Counted from the first letter of the stretch, positions 11,801-23,456 are shown. The stretch: 64,000 nt of DNA from Hydrangea macrophylla (GCA_033977485.1 CM066988.1:28810501-28874500), one strand, 5' to 3'. Numbers and translations are program-made. Notes: generated from the sequence alone by a model not told the origin.

Positions 11801-12139
11801 GAACATGTTTTACTCGCGTTGCCACCAAGGTTGTCAGGTATTCACAATGTTTTTCACATCAGTATGTTGAAGAAGTATCATCAGGGCGCGACGCCACATG
11901 TAATCGACTTTAAGGACATTGAGGTGAATAACAACGTGTCTTACGCAGAGAGACCCATCAAGATTTTGGGTCGAGAGACCAAGAAGCTGAGAAACAAGGA
12001 GATTCCATTGGTGAAGGTTCAGTGGAATCATCATGACGAAAGAGAAGCTTCGTGAGAAATGGAGTCAGAGATGCGAGAAAAATATCGTTTTCTATTTTGT
12101 ACCAAGATAAGCTCTGATTTCGAGGACGAAATCCTTTAA
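8820..12139 (+). pseudogene. pol: Tekay-1 pol: protease, reverse transcriptase, RNase H, integrase, chromodomain-like end
   Basis: One frame runs from about 8820 to 11455 despite stops, then shifts by one near 11440. Protease (8820-9191) keeps FDVILGIDWL but its catalytic D(S/T)GA is changed to NTRA. Reverse transcriptase (9280-10000) keeps [14 protein letters not shown], the FIDDILIYS catalytic motif and [11 protein letters not shown]. RNase H (10000-10600) keeps YSDAS, ELAT and LDHKSLKYL. Integrase (10850-11700) has its zinc region with one Cys changed to Ser, and DFVVGLP, VSDRDSRF. The C-terminal YAERPIKIL...VKVQWNHHDEREAS block is the chromodomain-like tail of Tekay elements. Stops lie at 9189, 9438, 9753, 9990, 10347, 10521, 10764, 10977, 11280 and 12053. 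Confidence 0.93.
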
Positions 12140-12140
12140 T

Positions 12141-12153
12141 AGGTGGTGGAAGA
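12141..12153 (+). other. Polypurine tract of Tekay-1
   Basis: AGGTGGTGGAAGA, nearly all purine, directly precedes the 3' LTR start TGTAACACC. It would prime plus-strand DNA synthesis. Confidence 0.85.
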
Positions 12154-15100
12154 TGTAACACCTATAATTTTTCTTTCATTAATAATATCAGCTTTTTTTG
12201 AATTTCTGTATTGGACCGACTATATTATTATATTTTTATTTTAGTTACGTGACGGTATGGACGTGTTGTAGTATTACCATATAGACTGTAGTAACCATAC
12301 CAACTCGACCATAATAAGATTTAACTTAGTCCCGTACCCGGACCCGGACACTAGAAATAATACCCGATTGTACGTAAATCGAAACTGACATGTATACCGA
12401 GGAACTTATGCACGTAAAGTGGCACACAACTCGAGGTGGGCCCCACATGGCCGGCCACATGGTAGCCCCATGTGCCACTCCTTACACTTGTCATCTCCTT
12501 CCATGACATTTGTCCACATATTGGACATGTGTCTTTGCATGAACTCATGCAATTGACACCTAGCCATGCCAATCTCCTATATATCATGCACATACACACA
12601 ATTGAGACACTTTTGTCTCTACAATCTGCATATAATTGAGAGGGAGAGAGAGCTAGAGTTATAGCTCCATGGAAGAATAGAAGAAAGATGAAGTCCATCC
12701 TTGAAGTTTGAAGATTCAAGCTTCACTAAGCTTCGACCAATATCAAGCTTAAATTTTAAGCTTTAGTGAGTAAATTGTGAGTAATTGTGAGTAATCTAAC
12801 TCAATTTAGAACACACATAGTATGTATTAATATTTAGTAGAAGTTTGATGTTGTTGTGTTGAAGTTTTCATGACATGCAAGACAAATCCATAAATCTGAG
12901 AAACATAAACTTTCAGCAGAACATAGTTTAGTAAAATGAATGTTTTTTGCAGCTCAAAAATCTGAATTAAGCTAGGTTTTTGTGGTAAAAGCTAACTCAT
13001 ATATCTACAAATAACTCTTCTATAGCTCAGTCTAGAAATCACTCCTTCATGGGTGAAATGCATGTAAAACGCAGTGTTATAAACCTGGGAAAACAGAAAC
13101 TTCTAGCAGAATGTAGTTTAGTAAAATGAATGTTTTGAGGAGCTCAAAAATCGGAATTAAGCTAGGTTTTTTTGTGGTAAAATCTAACTCATTTATCTAT
13201 AAATAACTCTTCTATAGCTCAGTGTAGAAATCATTCCTTCATGGGTGAAATGCATGTACAACGCAGTGTTATAAATCTGAGAAAATAGAAACTTCCGGCA
13301 GAATATAGTTTAGTAAAATGAATGTTTATTTCAGCTCAAAAATCCGAATTAATCTAGGTTTTTTTTTGGTAAAAGCTAACGCATATATCTACAAATAACA
13401 CTTCTATAGCTCAGTCTAGAAATCACTCCTTCATGGGTGAAATGCATGTACAATACAGTGTTATAAACCTAGGAAAATAGAAACTTCTAGAAGAATGTAG
13501 TTTAGTAAAATGAATGTTTTGAGGAGCTCAAAAATCGGAATTAAGCTAGGTTTTTTTGTGGTAAAATATAACTCATTTATCTACAAATAACACTACTATA
13601 GCTCAGTCTAGAAATCATTCCTTCATGGGTAAAATGCATGTACAACGCAGTGTTATAAATCTGAGAAACTGAAACTTTCAGCAGAACATAGTTTAGTAAA
13701 ATGAATGTTTTGTGCAGCTCAAAAATGAGAATTAAGCTAGGTTTTTATGTGGAGAAATCTAACTCTTTTATCTACAAATAACTTTTGTATATCGCAGTCT
13801 AAAAACCCATCCTTCATAGGTGAAATTCACGTACAATGTAGTACTATAAATCTGGGACAGAACAGTCTGAGATATAAGAAATGTCTTGTAAAATAAATAG
13901 TTTGGGTAGCTCAAAAATGTAATTGAAGCTAGATTTGTTTTTGTACATGAAGATATTCCTACTATCTACAATGTTTTAGTTTTGAGTTTAATCCACAAAG
14001 CAATTTATCATGCCCAAATAAATCATGTTAATTCTGTCAACACAGTGAAAATGTATCCTGGCAGATTGTGTAGCTCTTTGTATGATGTTTTGTTATACAT
14101 GGTGTTGATTGTTGATGCTAGTATTTCGGTACTTGTGTTGTTATGAAAATCTTGTGCTATGGTAGTGCTTTCGCGTAGATGAGTATGTTAAGGGTTTCAT
14201 CTATATGTTTATTAGTATTAAATCCATGATTATAAATCCATGAGCTACGTGAATATAGTTTAATGACCGTTGGAAAGTTCATACCCAACTATAAGTATGT
14301 TGAATGGCACAATTCTTGCATTGGTAAGTGATTGGGAAAGTTTCCATCGTAAGTATATTGAGAGGAAAACGGAATGTCGAACGTAAAGCGAAATACTGAT
14401 GGTTATAAATGGATGATATTAATGAATTAAACTACGAAACGTACGAACGTGAAAAATAACGATAAAACCATCAATAATAGATTTAATGCAAATAAGGGAC
14501 ATTGGGTCTCGTTTCTAGTCGTGTGACTACCGGTCCAAGTTGATTCGTGAACTTTCGTGTCGTGTTTGGATATTTCTTGCAAAATTGGTCTTTCGGTAAT
14601 TCCATGGTGTCGATCGGAGAGTTATATTTTGTGTTCTTGATTTGAGGATCGGTATGACGTGTTCGGTCAAGTGCGGATGACCTGAGGGTCGTCGTGACGT
14701 GTTCGATCAAGTGGTTGATTCTTTTTCTGCACCCTTGGACTGAGGATCGACATGACGTGTTCAGTTATGTACGGGTGACCTGAGGATCGGCATGACGTGT
14801 TCGTCCAAGTGATTATTAATTTCCCGTACCCTTGGTCTGAGGATCGGCATGACGTGTTCGGTAACGTGCGGGCGACCTGAGGATCGGCATGCCGTGTACG
14901 ACCAAGAGATTGTTAATGTCCCGCAAACTTATGCCATTTAGGCGATAGTTTGAATGCCATTTGGGCGACAGTTTGAGTGCCAGTTGGGCGACAGTTAACT
15001 ATTCATTGTTGAGTGTTGTTCTTTCTTGACCAGTAAATGTGTTTGGAGTTAAGTCTTTTTTCAGTCAATGTCATTGGTCAGTTCCGTTCTGGGTTAAGTT

Positions 15101-15695
15101 TCAAAGGGAATGATTGGGTTTAAATAAGACATGGTTTTGAGAATAAGAAAAGATGAACAGGACATAGTATCGAGAATAAGAAATGATGAACGAGATATGG
15201 TTTCGAGAAATAAGAAGAGAAGAAGAATCACTTACCTTAATTGGTTGTAACCTTAAGGGGACCCTCACTTAGCTTAACCGCTAACGGCTTTTCATGCCGC
15301 TGGACCTTCCACGTACAGCCTTTGCAGGTCAAGAAGGAGCCGACTGCTATCAAGATGTTGAATTTACTACTGAAGACTATGCTGGTGAAGATTACTACGA
15401 GGAAGGCTACGGTTTCACCAGCTGAAGACTTTGGAGCTTTTCTTTTGTTATAATTCTGTTATTATTATGTTAGTAATGTAATCGTTTAGCATATCTTTTT
15501 GGCCTGTAATATACTATTGATGTAAGACTTGGATGTTTTAAATTTCTGCTTCCGCTGAACTTAGTCACTTTCCCATATCACATTATTGTTATAAGCATGT
15601 TTGGACAATCAGGTGACACTCACAACCAGTCACGTGTCTACGAACCCATAAAGGAAATTTATTTTTCCCTATTTTTGGTATTTCAGGGCGTGACA
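12154..15695 (+). repeat. Tekay-1 3' LTR
   Basis: The LTR is 3542 bp and matches 2749-6198 throughout. It has a TATA box at 12577, five 190-bp units at 12889-13850 and an enlarged TGACGTG array at 14640-14900. It ends GGGCGTGACA, followed by the TATTT duplication. It contains no gene. Confidence 0.93.
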
Positions 15696-15700
15696 TATTT
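15696..15700 (+). repeat. Target site duplication TATTT, right copy
   Basis: Direct repeat of 2744-2748, immediately after the LTR end. Confidence 0.85.
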
Positions 15701-16870
15701 TTTCCATAATCTACAATGAAATAGCTTTCTTTTGACACCAAATAGAGCTTCACATGATTTTTGTCGAATTAATTATGATTTTTACAAGAACAGTGGATAG
15801 TCCTGGTCCACTGTTCCCAAAACTCTTACTTCTCTCACTTTAAAAATGGTAAAGAGATTCGACTTTTTGGAGAAGTTTCCTAAGATATGTATCTAGCTTT
15901 CTATAAAAGAGTTTTAACCCAGCTCATGTTTAAGACCACTTTTGATTTATTCATTAGAAGTTGCTGAATCTGGAAACTTGATTGATGACATTTTCTACTT
16001 CTTTTCATGCATGTCATATATTTGCTTGTGTTTTTGCAATACTTGGGTATTCTTTGGTGTTTTAGTGCAGAGAATTGAATGCAGTGGATCCGAACTTCGA
16101 TTCGTGATCTTGCCTCGTCTACATGTGGCTTAGTGCTCATGTATCGTGTACCTTTTCTATCCTTTCTCTTAGAATTTTTCTAGGTTTACAACTTTATTTC
16201 CAATGACACAATTCCTTTAGGATAGTCTCCGTTTATATGATTATTTGTTAGAGACATCTTATCTAGGATTGTTGCATGATTGCATTGCACATTTCCATTT
16301 CTTTTTTGCTTTTGCGACTCCGCTTGAGTCAACCCAATGTAAGTTCTCTTGTTCCCTTTTGAATATCATGACATGTTTCCTTTATTTGCATCGGTCTCAG
16401 GTGAAACTAACCACTTTGAGTACACCTCTCTCTTGTATTGCTTGTGCATCTAACTTCTACTTAATTTAATCTCTTGACATGATTTTCCTTAGATGTTCCC
16501 TTTTGACATGTATATATTATCTAGTATGTTTGAGGAAACAATATCAATTATGAATTAAGAACAAGGATATTTAAATCAAGGCCTACCATTCGGTAGGGCG
16601 AGGAAGGGGTGCTTTAGTCCTGCTTGGGCTCCTTTCCCTCTCGTACCAAGACTCCCGAACCTAGTTTCTAGTAATGAAGGGCGAGTAACCTTATTCAATT
16701 TTGGGCGAGTCAAACTTGGGTTTCCTAATTCTTGATAAAAATTAGGTGGTGACTCTTTGTCTCTAGGACTACGTGAAGAAGTTCTAGTTTTCCCTGAAGT
16801 GTGGTCCTTGGGATCCGTCCCGGGACACTATCGAGAGAAGGCGCCAGGACGATCGAGCGGTGCGTGTCCA
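15701..16870 (+). repeat. Family A 5' LTR, second part
   Basis: The interrupted LTR resumes here and matches 20869-21797, for example CAAATAGAGCTTCACATGA and TTGGGCTCCTTTCCC. A stretch of roughly 200 bp around 15860-16090 is missing from the right copy. The LTR ends GTGTCCA just before the primer site. No gene is present. Confidence 0.8.
16582..16597 (+). other. Hairpin near the end of the family A LTR
   Basis: CCTACC-ATTC-GGTAGG is a perfect 6-bp stem with a 4-nt loop, followed by GCGAGG. The family B LTRs have CCCGTC-GAAA-GACGGG followed by GCGAG at the same place relative to the LTR end. The right family A copy (21509-21524) has one G-to-A change in the stem. Confidence 0.6.
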
Positions 16871-16873
16871 TAA

Positions 16874-16893
16874 TCTGGCGACTCCACTGCGGA
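16874..16893 (+). other. Primer-binding site of the family A element
   Basis: TCTGGCGACTCCACTGCGGA follows the LTR end by three bases. It matches the primer site I know from Ogre and related Tat elements, reported as complementary to an arginine tRNA. Confidence 0.8.
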
Positions 16894-18256
16894 TTTGAAC
16901 ATGTAACCGATAGTTTCTTGTTCTTTGAGGGTTTGACTTGAGCCAAAGAATATCCTTGTTATTAATTCGATAATCGTATTGTTTTTGCCTGCATTTGCAC
17001 TTGCATGGTTCTTTCACCGCAACTGCTTGAGACCATTGCCTTTGTGGGTGGAGGGCCCCCTTTCCTATATTTGTCAAGAGTTTTTGTAGCATGTGGTCAC
17101 CGTTAGCCTTGTACCGCATGCAGTATATAGAGCCCATGTGTGAACGGCACGCCCTCGGGGAGGTGGTCACCCACAACGCTGAGCTTGCTAATGGACCCTT
17201 TATGAGACTAAAACCCAGCCTTTGCATATAATTTCTATAGAACCCTTCAATTAGGATCTTGATTATCATCTTTGATTAGGACAATGTGATGAATTATTTG
17301 CGCTTGCCCGTAAGGGATTATGTGGAAGATGAAGACGTATATGCGAAGGCATCATCAAACCTTGTATGGTAGATTCCTCTAGGGTAGTATGGTCTTTATC
17401 TGAACATCCAATCATTATTCAAGGACAATTTTGAAAATTTTGAAAATACAAGCATTTCTTTGTAAAATCCAAGTCTTTTGAAAATTTTGGGAATATCCCT
17501 TTTTAAAATTCGCTTTGAAATTTACTTTTGCAAAATCCTTTCAAAAAAAAAAATTATCCTAGATTTTAGAGAATCTCAAAATTTCTACTTTGATGATTCA
17601 ATTTTAAAACCTCCTCTCAGATTTTAGAAAATTTCAAAATTCCTACCTTGGTTTTCAAAAAGAAATCATGATTCCAACTTTGATGATTCAATTCTAGATT
17701 TTAGAAATTCAAAATTTTTTACCTCGATTTTTAACGAATCATTATTTCACACCACAAGCATTGATGGTCCAAAAGTATTTTTGAAAATTGCAAATCTCTC
17801 CCTTTCTTTCAAGATTTTCATAGAAAATTCAATTTTGCAAACTTGAGCCATCAAAAATTATTCAAAGCTAAAAATCCTTGGATAATGATTGGATTAGTAG
17901 GGTGATTAGCATACTCAAGGAATCTTATGTGTTTATGTGCTGATATGCTAGATCTAAGTTAGATTAAGGTGCATTTCATTTAGATTAGATTACAATTCAT
18001 CTGCATTATATACACTACACGAGCATTGCATATACGGCTCACGAGTGCGACGCCTCTAATATACTTTTGAAAAGAAAAGATTTGTTTTCCTCAGAATTTT
18101 GGAACTTGATTTCTTCAATTTTGAAAAGTGTTTTTTCTTCGAAAATTCTTTTGAAATCAAGATACCTGATTAATTGAAAATCCCTAATAAACTAGAGAAG
18201 ATAAAATAGGACCAAAGAGTTGTACCTCCTCCTGGGTTGGAGCTCTAAACAGTCAT
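16894..18256 (+). other. Untranslated leader of the family A element
   Basis: This 1.36 kb lies between primer site and gag. It has no long ORF; 17430-17880 is A/T-rich with repeated AAAATTTTGAAAA and TTTTAGAAA words. I see no other structure. Confidence 0.5.
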
Positions 18257-19001
18257 TTGATCAGATCAGAATTTAGGGTAAGATTAGCCGAATCAGTCAG
18301 GGTTGGAAAGATGACACATGAAGCCGATATGGATGCTAGGATGACTGCTATGGAATCTACTATCAACCAAATCAGTGAACTGCTTGTGAAAATGATGGCT
18401 CCAACTCTCGCACCTTGTGATGATAATGAGTGGTTTGAAAGATTGGCTAATCTAGTAATACAGACTCTGGATCAGGAAATCCTTGACAATCTCCCCAAGA
18501 ATGGTATACTAGAGAATGCGACTCAGAAGAGCAGAAGAATTGGTGACCGCAAGCTTGATAGGGAGGGATTATTTGATATACCCAATGCAAGGCCTTCAAA
18601 AAAGTTCAAAAGGCCTCTTTATTTGAGCAATCATCCATTACCTGATAGCGATGCATTGGCACCACAATTGCTAAATAGACCAATTCAATAGCAATGGAAA
18701 CCAGAATCAAGGGCAAAAGAAAAAGAAGAGAGAATTTTTTAAGCTAGGAATGTCCCAGAGCAGCACATTCGAAAAAATACTAGAGGAAGGGTACTTGAAG
18801 AAACTAGAACCCAAGCCAAAACCTGATCCACTTCCACGAGGTTTCAAAGTCGAGTGCTATTGTGATTTCCATCAGGGCCGTGGGCATAGCACAGATAGAT
18901 GCTGGAGGCATAGGCATAAAATTTAGGACTTAATCGAAAAGGGTATCATCATTCCTCCACCTCAAAAGGTCCGAGGAATTAGCCAAAGAATACAAGAATG
19001 A
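18257..19001 (+). pseudogene. gag: Family A gag remnant, capsid core deleted
   Basis: The likely start is the ATG at 18311 (MTHEADMDARMTAMESTINQ), a coiled-coil-like N-terminus usual in Tat/Ogre Gag. The central capsid core found in family B (37500-37950) is absent: residues after APTLAPC jump to a linker-like stretch that ends at a stop at 18689-18691. In another frame the C-terminal zinc-finger-like motif follows: CYCDFHQGRGHSTDRCW, then HKI, a stop, DLIEKGIIIPPP, the hallmark end of Tat/Ogre Gag. Deletion of the core plus the frame change means no functional Gag. Confidence 0.75.
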
Positions 19002-19937
19002 AGAACTTGGGAGAGCTTGTAAGGGGTAGCATTATGATGATGTTTGGAATAGCTGCTTGTTGAAGCCAAATGGATGTTTAAAAAGGAATAAGCAAGTCAC
19101 AGTGACGCTCCACTTGAGTCCAGTCGGGTCAGTTTTGAGTCTTGTTGTTGAGTCTATCTATCGTCAAGTTATGTTTTGAGTCTATGTCAAGTACTATAAT
19201 CCTTATCTTTCTAGTGATGAAATAAAATCTTCATTTTCATGATCTAATGCGCCTTGTCATGAATGAATGAATCTCTAACCTAAAAATGTCATTTCTTTGA
19301 TTATTATGAAAAAAAAACACTATTGATAATTTTGTGCATTGAAAAGAATCCTGAAAGGATCAAAGTTGCTTTTCGCTGACGCCGAAGAGAGCTAAGAATT
19401 GATTAGTTTTACTTTAAGAATCTTGAGATGTTTTTGCTTAAATCTTGAATAAATATACTTGATATCGACTCAGGACTAGCTTAATTCCCTGACCTTCCCA
19501 TTTCACAATCTTGAAGCCCAGAAAAATGAGCCATTCAAACTTGTCTAACCTGCAAGCCATGTACACTTTGTCCTTGATGGTAGCCAAACATTTCATATGA
19601 ACTACTTCTCTAAAAAAAAAAAAGAAGCTCGCTAGGATGAAAATCTGAAAGGGCGCCTAGGCAAAGGTTAGAGCATGAAAATGAAACGAAGAAAAAAAAA
19701 AGAAAAAGAATTATCCCAAAGCTTTGAATTCTAAATAAGCCCAAAAGATTTGAAGGGCTAGTCTTGTTCCGAAAACATGTGTGATGTATGATGAGAGGTG
19801 TTAAATTGACTGGCTAGTGAAAGGTGAAAAGAATCAACCGTCAAAAATAAAAAATAAAAAAATGAGAGAAAAGAAAAGAAAAGAAAAAGAGAGATTGTTT
19901 AATTTCTTTCTAGGCTACCACAAGTGACCTACATACA
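19002..19937 (+). other. 3' region of the family A element
   Basis: No ORF. It includes GTGACGCTCCACTTGAGTCCAG, also found in family B at 38570, several A-rich purine runs (19610-19625, 19690-19710, 19850-19890), the conserved module at 19627-19674, and GCTACCACAAGTG just before the LTR. A polypurine tract probably lies within 19860-19895, though it is not directly next to the LTR as I placed it. Confidence 0.55.
19627..19674 (+). other. Conserved 48-nt 3' module, copy 1
   Basis: The module runs from GCTCGCTAGG to CCTAGGCAAAGGTTAGAGC, so its ends (GCTC and GAGC) and inner parts (CTAGG and CCTAG) are inverted repeats able to fold. Three more copies are in the family B element at 39125, 39962 and 40047. 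Confidence 0.55.
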
Positions 19938-21797
19938 TGATTATATATATGTATCTAATTTGAATTCTATGATGGTTTCGAAGTATGATCTATGAGAGGG
20001 ATGATTCCTATGTTCATACCCATCTCTTGATTATTTCTATTACTTAGAATCCCTATTGAAATTCATCTCCAATAGGATATTTGTAAGTCCCTTTGATCCA
20101 TGATCTAAAGTTCCTCATAGAACTTGAGGGCTAAATTAATTGAAAATCATGATAGTCAAGTAGATCTATAAATTTGATCTCTCTAATAAGCTTCAATCAA
20201 CACCTAAGATGTTTTCCTCACACTTTAAAATGAACTAGATAAAATTCAGCAAAACATATTGGTTTTGTCCATGAGATTTGGTCCATCAAAACCCATAGTT
20301 TGATGGATTTCAAAATTTCTGGGTAAACTTTGATGAATTAGCTTTCATCAGGTCCGTTTGAGAACTTCTAGGATCCATATGCTATTTTTAGAAATTGTTG
20401 ATAAATCAGTTGACAGATTTGAACATAGTCTCTTTGTGCTTGAATTTCAAAAAATCTGTAATAGTTATCAATGTTCCTCTTTTTGTGGATAATTCCTAAC
20501 TCATATATCTATATGTCGATGTAAAATAGTGATCATACGATCGAGTTAAGATCGTTTTCTAAGCGTTTGGAGTTGATACAACTATTCTGGAATTTTCTAA
20601 GTTTAAATGCAATTATGATTATATATACAAAATGGTCATACCTTGATCACTCAACAAGAATTGATGAACAAAATTTGGTTTAGAAATCATCTAGGATAAT
20701 TGGATGAGAGATCAAAAGCTTAAAATAACTTGATTAACATGATTCATGAACTTTTATTGTGTTGTGCATTCGTTTGTCAAATGTTATCAAAATTCCAGAA
20801 TAACAGAGTCTGTTTAAAATACTTTTATCAGAAACCTTAAGTTCATGACATGTCCATGGAATTATTTTTTCCATAAACTACAATAAAATAGCTTTCTTTT
20901 GACACCAAATAGAGCTTCACATGATTTTTACAAGAACAGTGGATAGTCCTGATCCACTATTCCCAAAACTCTTATTTCTCTCACTTAAAAAATGGTAAAG
21001 AGGTTCTATTTTTACAAGAACAATGGACAGTCTTGATCTTGCCTCATCTACATGTGGCTTAGTGCCCATGTATCGTGTACCTTCTCTATCCTTTCTCTTA
21101 GAATTTTTCTAGATTTACAACTTTATTTCCAATGACACAATTCCTTTAGGATAGTCTCTGTTTATATGATTATTTGTTAGAGACATCTTATCTAGGATTG
21201 TTGCATGATTGCATTACACGTTTCCATTCTTTTTGCTTTCGCGACTCCGCTTGAGTCAACCCAATGTAAGTTCTCTTGTTCCCTTCTGCATATCATGACA
21301 TGTTTCCTTTATTTGCATCGGTCCCGGGTGAGACTAACCACTGTAAGTATACCTCTCTCTTGTATTGCATGTGCATCCGACTTCTACTTGATTTAATATC
21401 TTGAAATGATTTTCCTTAGATGTTCCCTTTTGACATGCATATATTATCTAGTATGTTTGAGGAAACAACATCAATTGTGAATTAAGAACAAGGATATTTA
21501 AATCAAGGCCTACCATTCGATAGGGCGAGGAGGGGGTGCTTTAGTCCTGCTTGGGCTCCTTCCCCTCTCGTACCTAGACCCCCGAACCTAGTTTGTGGTA
21601 ATGAAGGGCGAGTAACCCTATTCAATTTTGGGCAAGTCAAACTTGGGTTTCCTAATTCCTGATAAAAATTAGGTGGCGACTCTTTGTCTTTAGGACCACG
21701 TGAGGAAGTTATAGTTTTCCCTGAAGTGTGCTCCTAGGTCTCCACCCCGGGACACTATCGAGGAAAGGCGCCAAGACGACCGAGCGGCGCATGTCCA
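19938..21797 (+). repeat. Family A 3' LTR
   Basis: This 1860-bp copy matches the split 5' LTR along its whole length except for a gap of roughly 200 bp. It is the empty-site reference for Tekay-1: at about 20865 the sequence reads AATTATTTTTTCC without interruption. It ends CATGTCCA. Confidence 0.8.
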
Positions 21798-22060
21798 CAC
21801 TCACCAAACATTATGGAGAGCATCTCAACAAACGGTATCGGGAGCAACTAACCAAACTGCATCCGGAGCAACACCCCAAACCATATGGACAATTGCACGT
21901 TACGTTTGGAGAGTTGCTCCTTGCGTTTGGAAAGTTGCTCTCGATACCATTTGGTGAGTTGCTCCTTACATTTGGATAGTTACTTCCAATAACGTTTGGT
22001 GAGTTGATCATTATGTTTGGCTTGTTGCTCCAAAACCTGCAACTTTTTTTTTCTACAATG
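21798..22060 (+). repeat. Inverted and tandem repeats of a GTTTGG...GTTGCTCC word
   Basis: The left half (21802-21885) has GGAGCAAC and CAAAC words; the right half (21903-22032) has their complements GTTTGG and GTTGCTCC in several copies. GGTATCGGGAGCAACT at 21835 pairs with the complement of 21938-21953. The region could fold back on itself around 21900. No coding potential is convincing. Confidence 0.6.
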
Positions 22061-22144
22061 GCGGCAGTCAGTGGTGCTGGTGGCCGTCTATGGCATTCTC
22101 TTTCTCCTAGAGAGACAGAGAGATCAAATACAGAGGAGAGAAAG

Positions 22145-22335
22145 AAAGGTTGGGGTTTGGTGGTGGTGGTGGTGGCGAGCCTTTGAGGGTGGTGGTGGGT
22201 TTGGGTTGGGTGGTGGTGAAGGGTAGTCGTAGTGGCAGCAACAGGTGGTGGTGGTGGCGGCAACGACAGGTGGTGGTTGTATTGGTGGCCATGTGAGGAG
22301 AAAGAGAAAGAGAGAGAGAGAGGGGGGCAGTTTAG
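22145..22335. repeat. GGT/GGC microsatellite and GA run
   Basis: Runs of GGTGGTGGTGG alternate with short spacers, followed by a GA-rich run at 22300-22327. Frames on both strands translate as His/Pro or Val/Gly repeats; these are low-complexity artefacts. 22336-22557 is AT-rich with nothing recognised. Confidence 0.8.
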
Positions 22336-22557
22336 ACATTTTAGGAAAAAAGTTGACTAATTTCTAATTTATATACTTTGAATAGATTTCCTTTTATTTT
22401 CCAACAAGTATGACTGACTTTTAAATTGGCAACAAATTATTGACAGATTTTTAATTTTCCCAAAATAATAAGTCTGAAAGGTAGATGTTGCTCCGTTAAT
22501 CCTATAGTAAAATTTTATGATGCATCCTACCGTTTTTGGCTGTAAAATACTCCAGTT

Positions 22558-23105
22558 TAGGGTACATATCATTGATCTCCCCTAAAGTTTGGTCTAATAT
22601 CAGAGAGTTCCCTTGGATTTTGAACAATATTATCAATCTTCCTTATTTTGAAAACTTTGTATTAGTGATCTCGCTTCTATTAATGACAGTGGATGAAATC
22701 TATTTATGTCAACAAAATTTTAAAGGTGAACTGACATTGTTGCCCTTATATTAGACTAACTGGTCAAAATAAGCTCACAAGTTTGTCAAATGATATAAAT
22801 GCCAACATTGGATATTTCACATACAAATACGCCTTGAAATACCTAATATGAAGGTATTTATGTCATTTTGACACAAGCTTCTGAACTTCATTTTGGTTAG
22901 TTGACCAAGAACAAGAGAACTAATGTCATTTCGATCACCTTTAAAATTTGTTTGCATCACAAGATTTCATCCTCTACGGTTAACAAAATGGAGGATAGTG
23001 ATACAAAGATTTAAAAATAAGAGAGAATGATGATATTATTCAAAACTCACGAGAGGTCTCTGATATTGGCTTATACCTTAGGGGAGGTCAATGACATTTA
23101 CCCTA
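22558..23105. mobile_element. Foldback MITE with arms of about 270 bp
   Basis: GGGTACATATCATTGATCTC at 22560 is mirrored by the complement of the right end, reading GGGTAAATGTCATTGACCTC. The pairing continues inward almost to the centre near 22830 (for example GATGAAATC and ATTTTAAAGGTGA on both arms). TA stands on both sides (22558-22559 and 23104-23105), a possible TA target duplication. There is no ORF. The superfamily is uncertain. Transcripts would form a long hairpin. Confidence 0.75.
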
Positions 23106-23206
23106 TATTTTATTTGTAATATCTTACAACCAAATTAAAATTAAAGTAATTTTCCAAATTATTACACATTGAGACTTATTTATATCATAATGGAACTCAA
23201 TTTCTA

Positions 23207-23454
23207 CTCCCCCATCCCAATTTAAGTGTCCTCCTTTCTTTTTTGGGATGTCCAAAATTATTCTCCACGTTCCTAAAATAGTATGCAACTTTAATTTTTT
23301 TCCCAAACTACCCTTCCTTATAATCTAGAAGAAAGTAAAACACAAAGAAAAGTACAACGATTAGGGGCATTTGTGGAAAGTAAGTGTAGATTCTTTTTGT
23401 CCCCTTAAACAGTTGGATTCCCCAAAAGGGACACATAAAATGGGACCGAGGGAG
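23207..23454. mobile_element. Stowaway-type MITE
   Basis: A 248-bp element starts CTCCCCCATCCCAATTTAAG and ends CATAAAATGGGACCGAGGGAG, matching the CTCCCTCC(G)TCCC ends of Stowaway (Tc1/mariner) MITEs. TA flanks it at 23205-23206 and 23455-23456. It has no coding capacity. Confidence 0.88.
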
Positions 23455-23456
23455 TA

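Larger units (their letters stand above)
2749..15695 (+). mobile_element. Tekay/Del-like chromovirus, full length (Tekay-1)
   Basis: A structurally complete LTR retrotransposon of 12.95 kb: LTR 2749-6198, initiator-Met-type primer site 6207-6219, an acidic extra ORF, gag, pol (protease, reverse transcriptase, RNase H, integrase, C-terminal chromodomain-like region), polypurine tract 12141-12153, LTR 12154-15695, and a 5-bp duplication TATTT. Very long LTRs, the TGTAACAC start, the ATTTTTGGTATCAGAGCC primer context and the C-terminal YAERPIKIL...VKVQW block fit the Tekay/Del lineage. About ten in-frame stops and at least one frameshift make it inactive. Confidence 0.93.
1818..21797 (+). mobile_element. 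Tat/Ogre-like gypsy element, family A, split by a nested insertion
   Basis: Two copies of one long repeat flank a 3 kb internal region (16871-19937). The left copy is 1818-2748 plus 15701-16870, interrupted by Tekay-1; the right copy is 19938-21797. The internal region has a primer site right after the left repeat, a broken gag and a purine-rich 3' region, but no protease, reverse transcriptase or integrase. It is therefore a non-autonomous or internally deleted element. Outer borders are set from where the two LTR copies stop matching, with an uncertainty of about 10 bp; I found no target duplication. Confidence 0.75.

Noticed and set aside
22107..22339. His/Pro-rich and Val/Gly-rich open frames on both strands
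   Set aside because: They are translations of a GGT microsatellite and GA run, overlap in several frames and have no other support.
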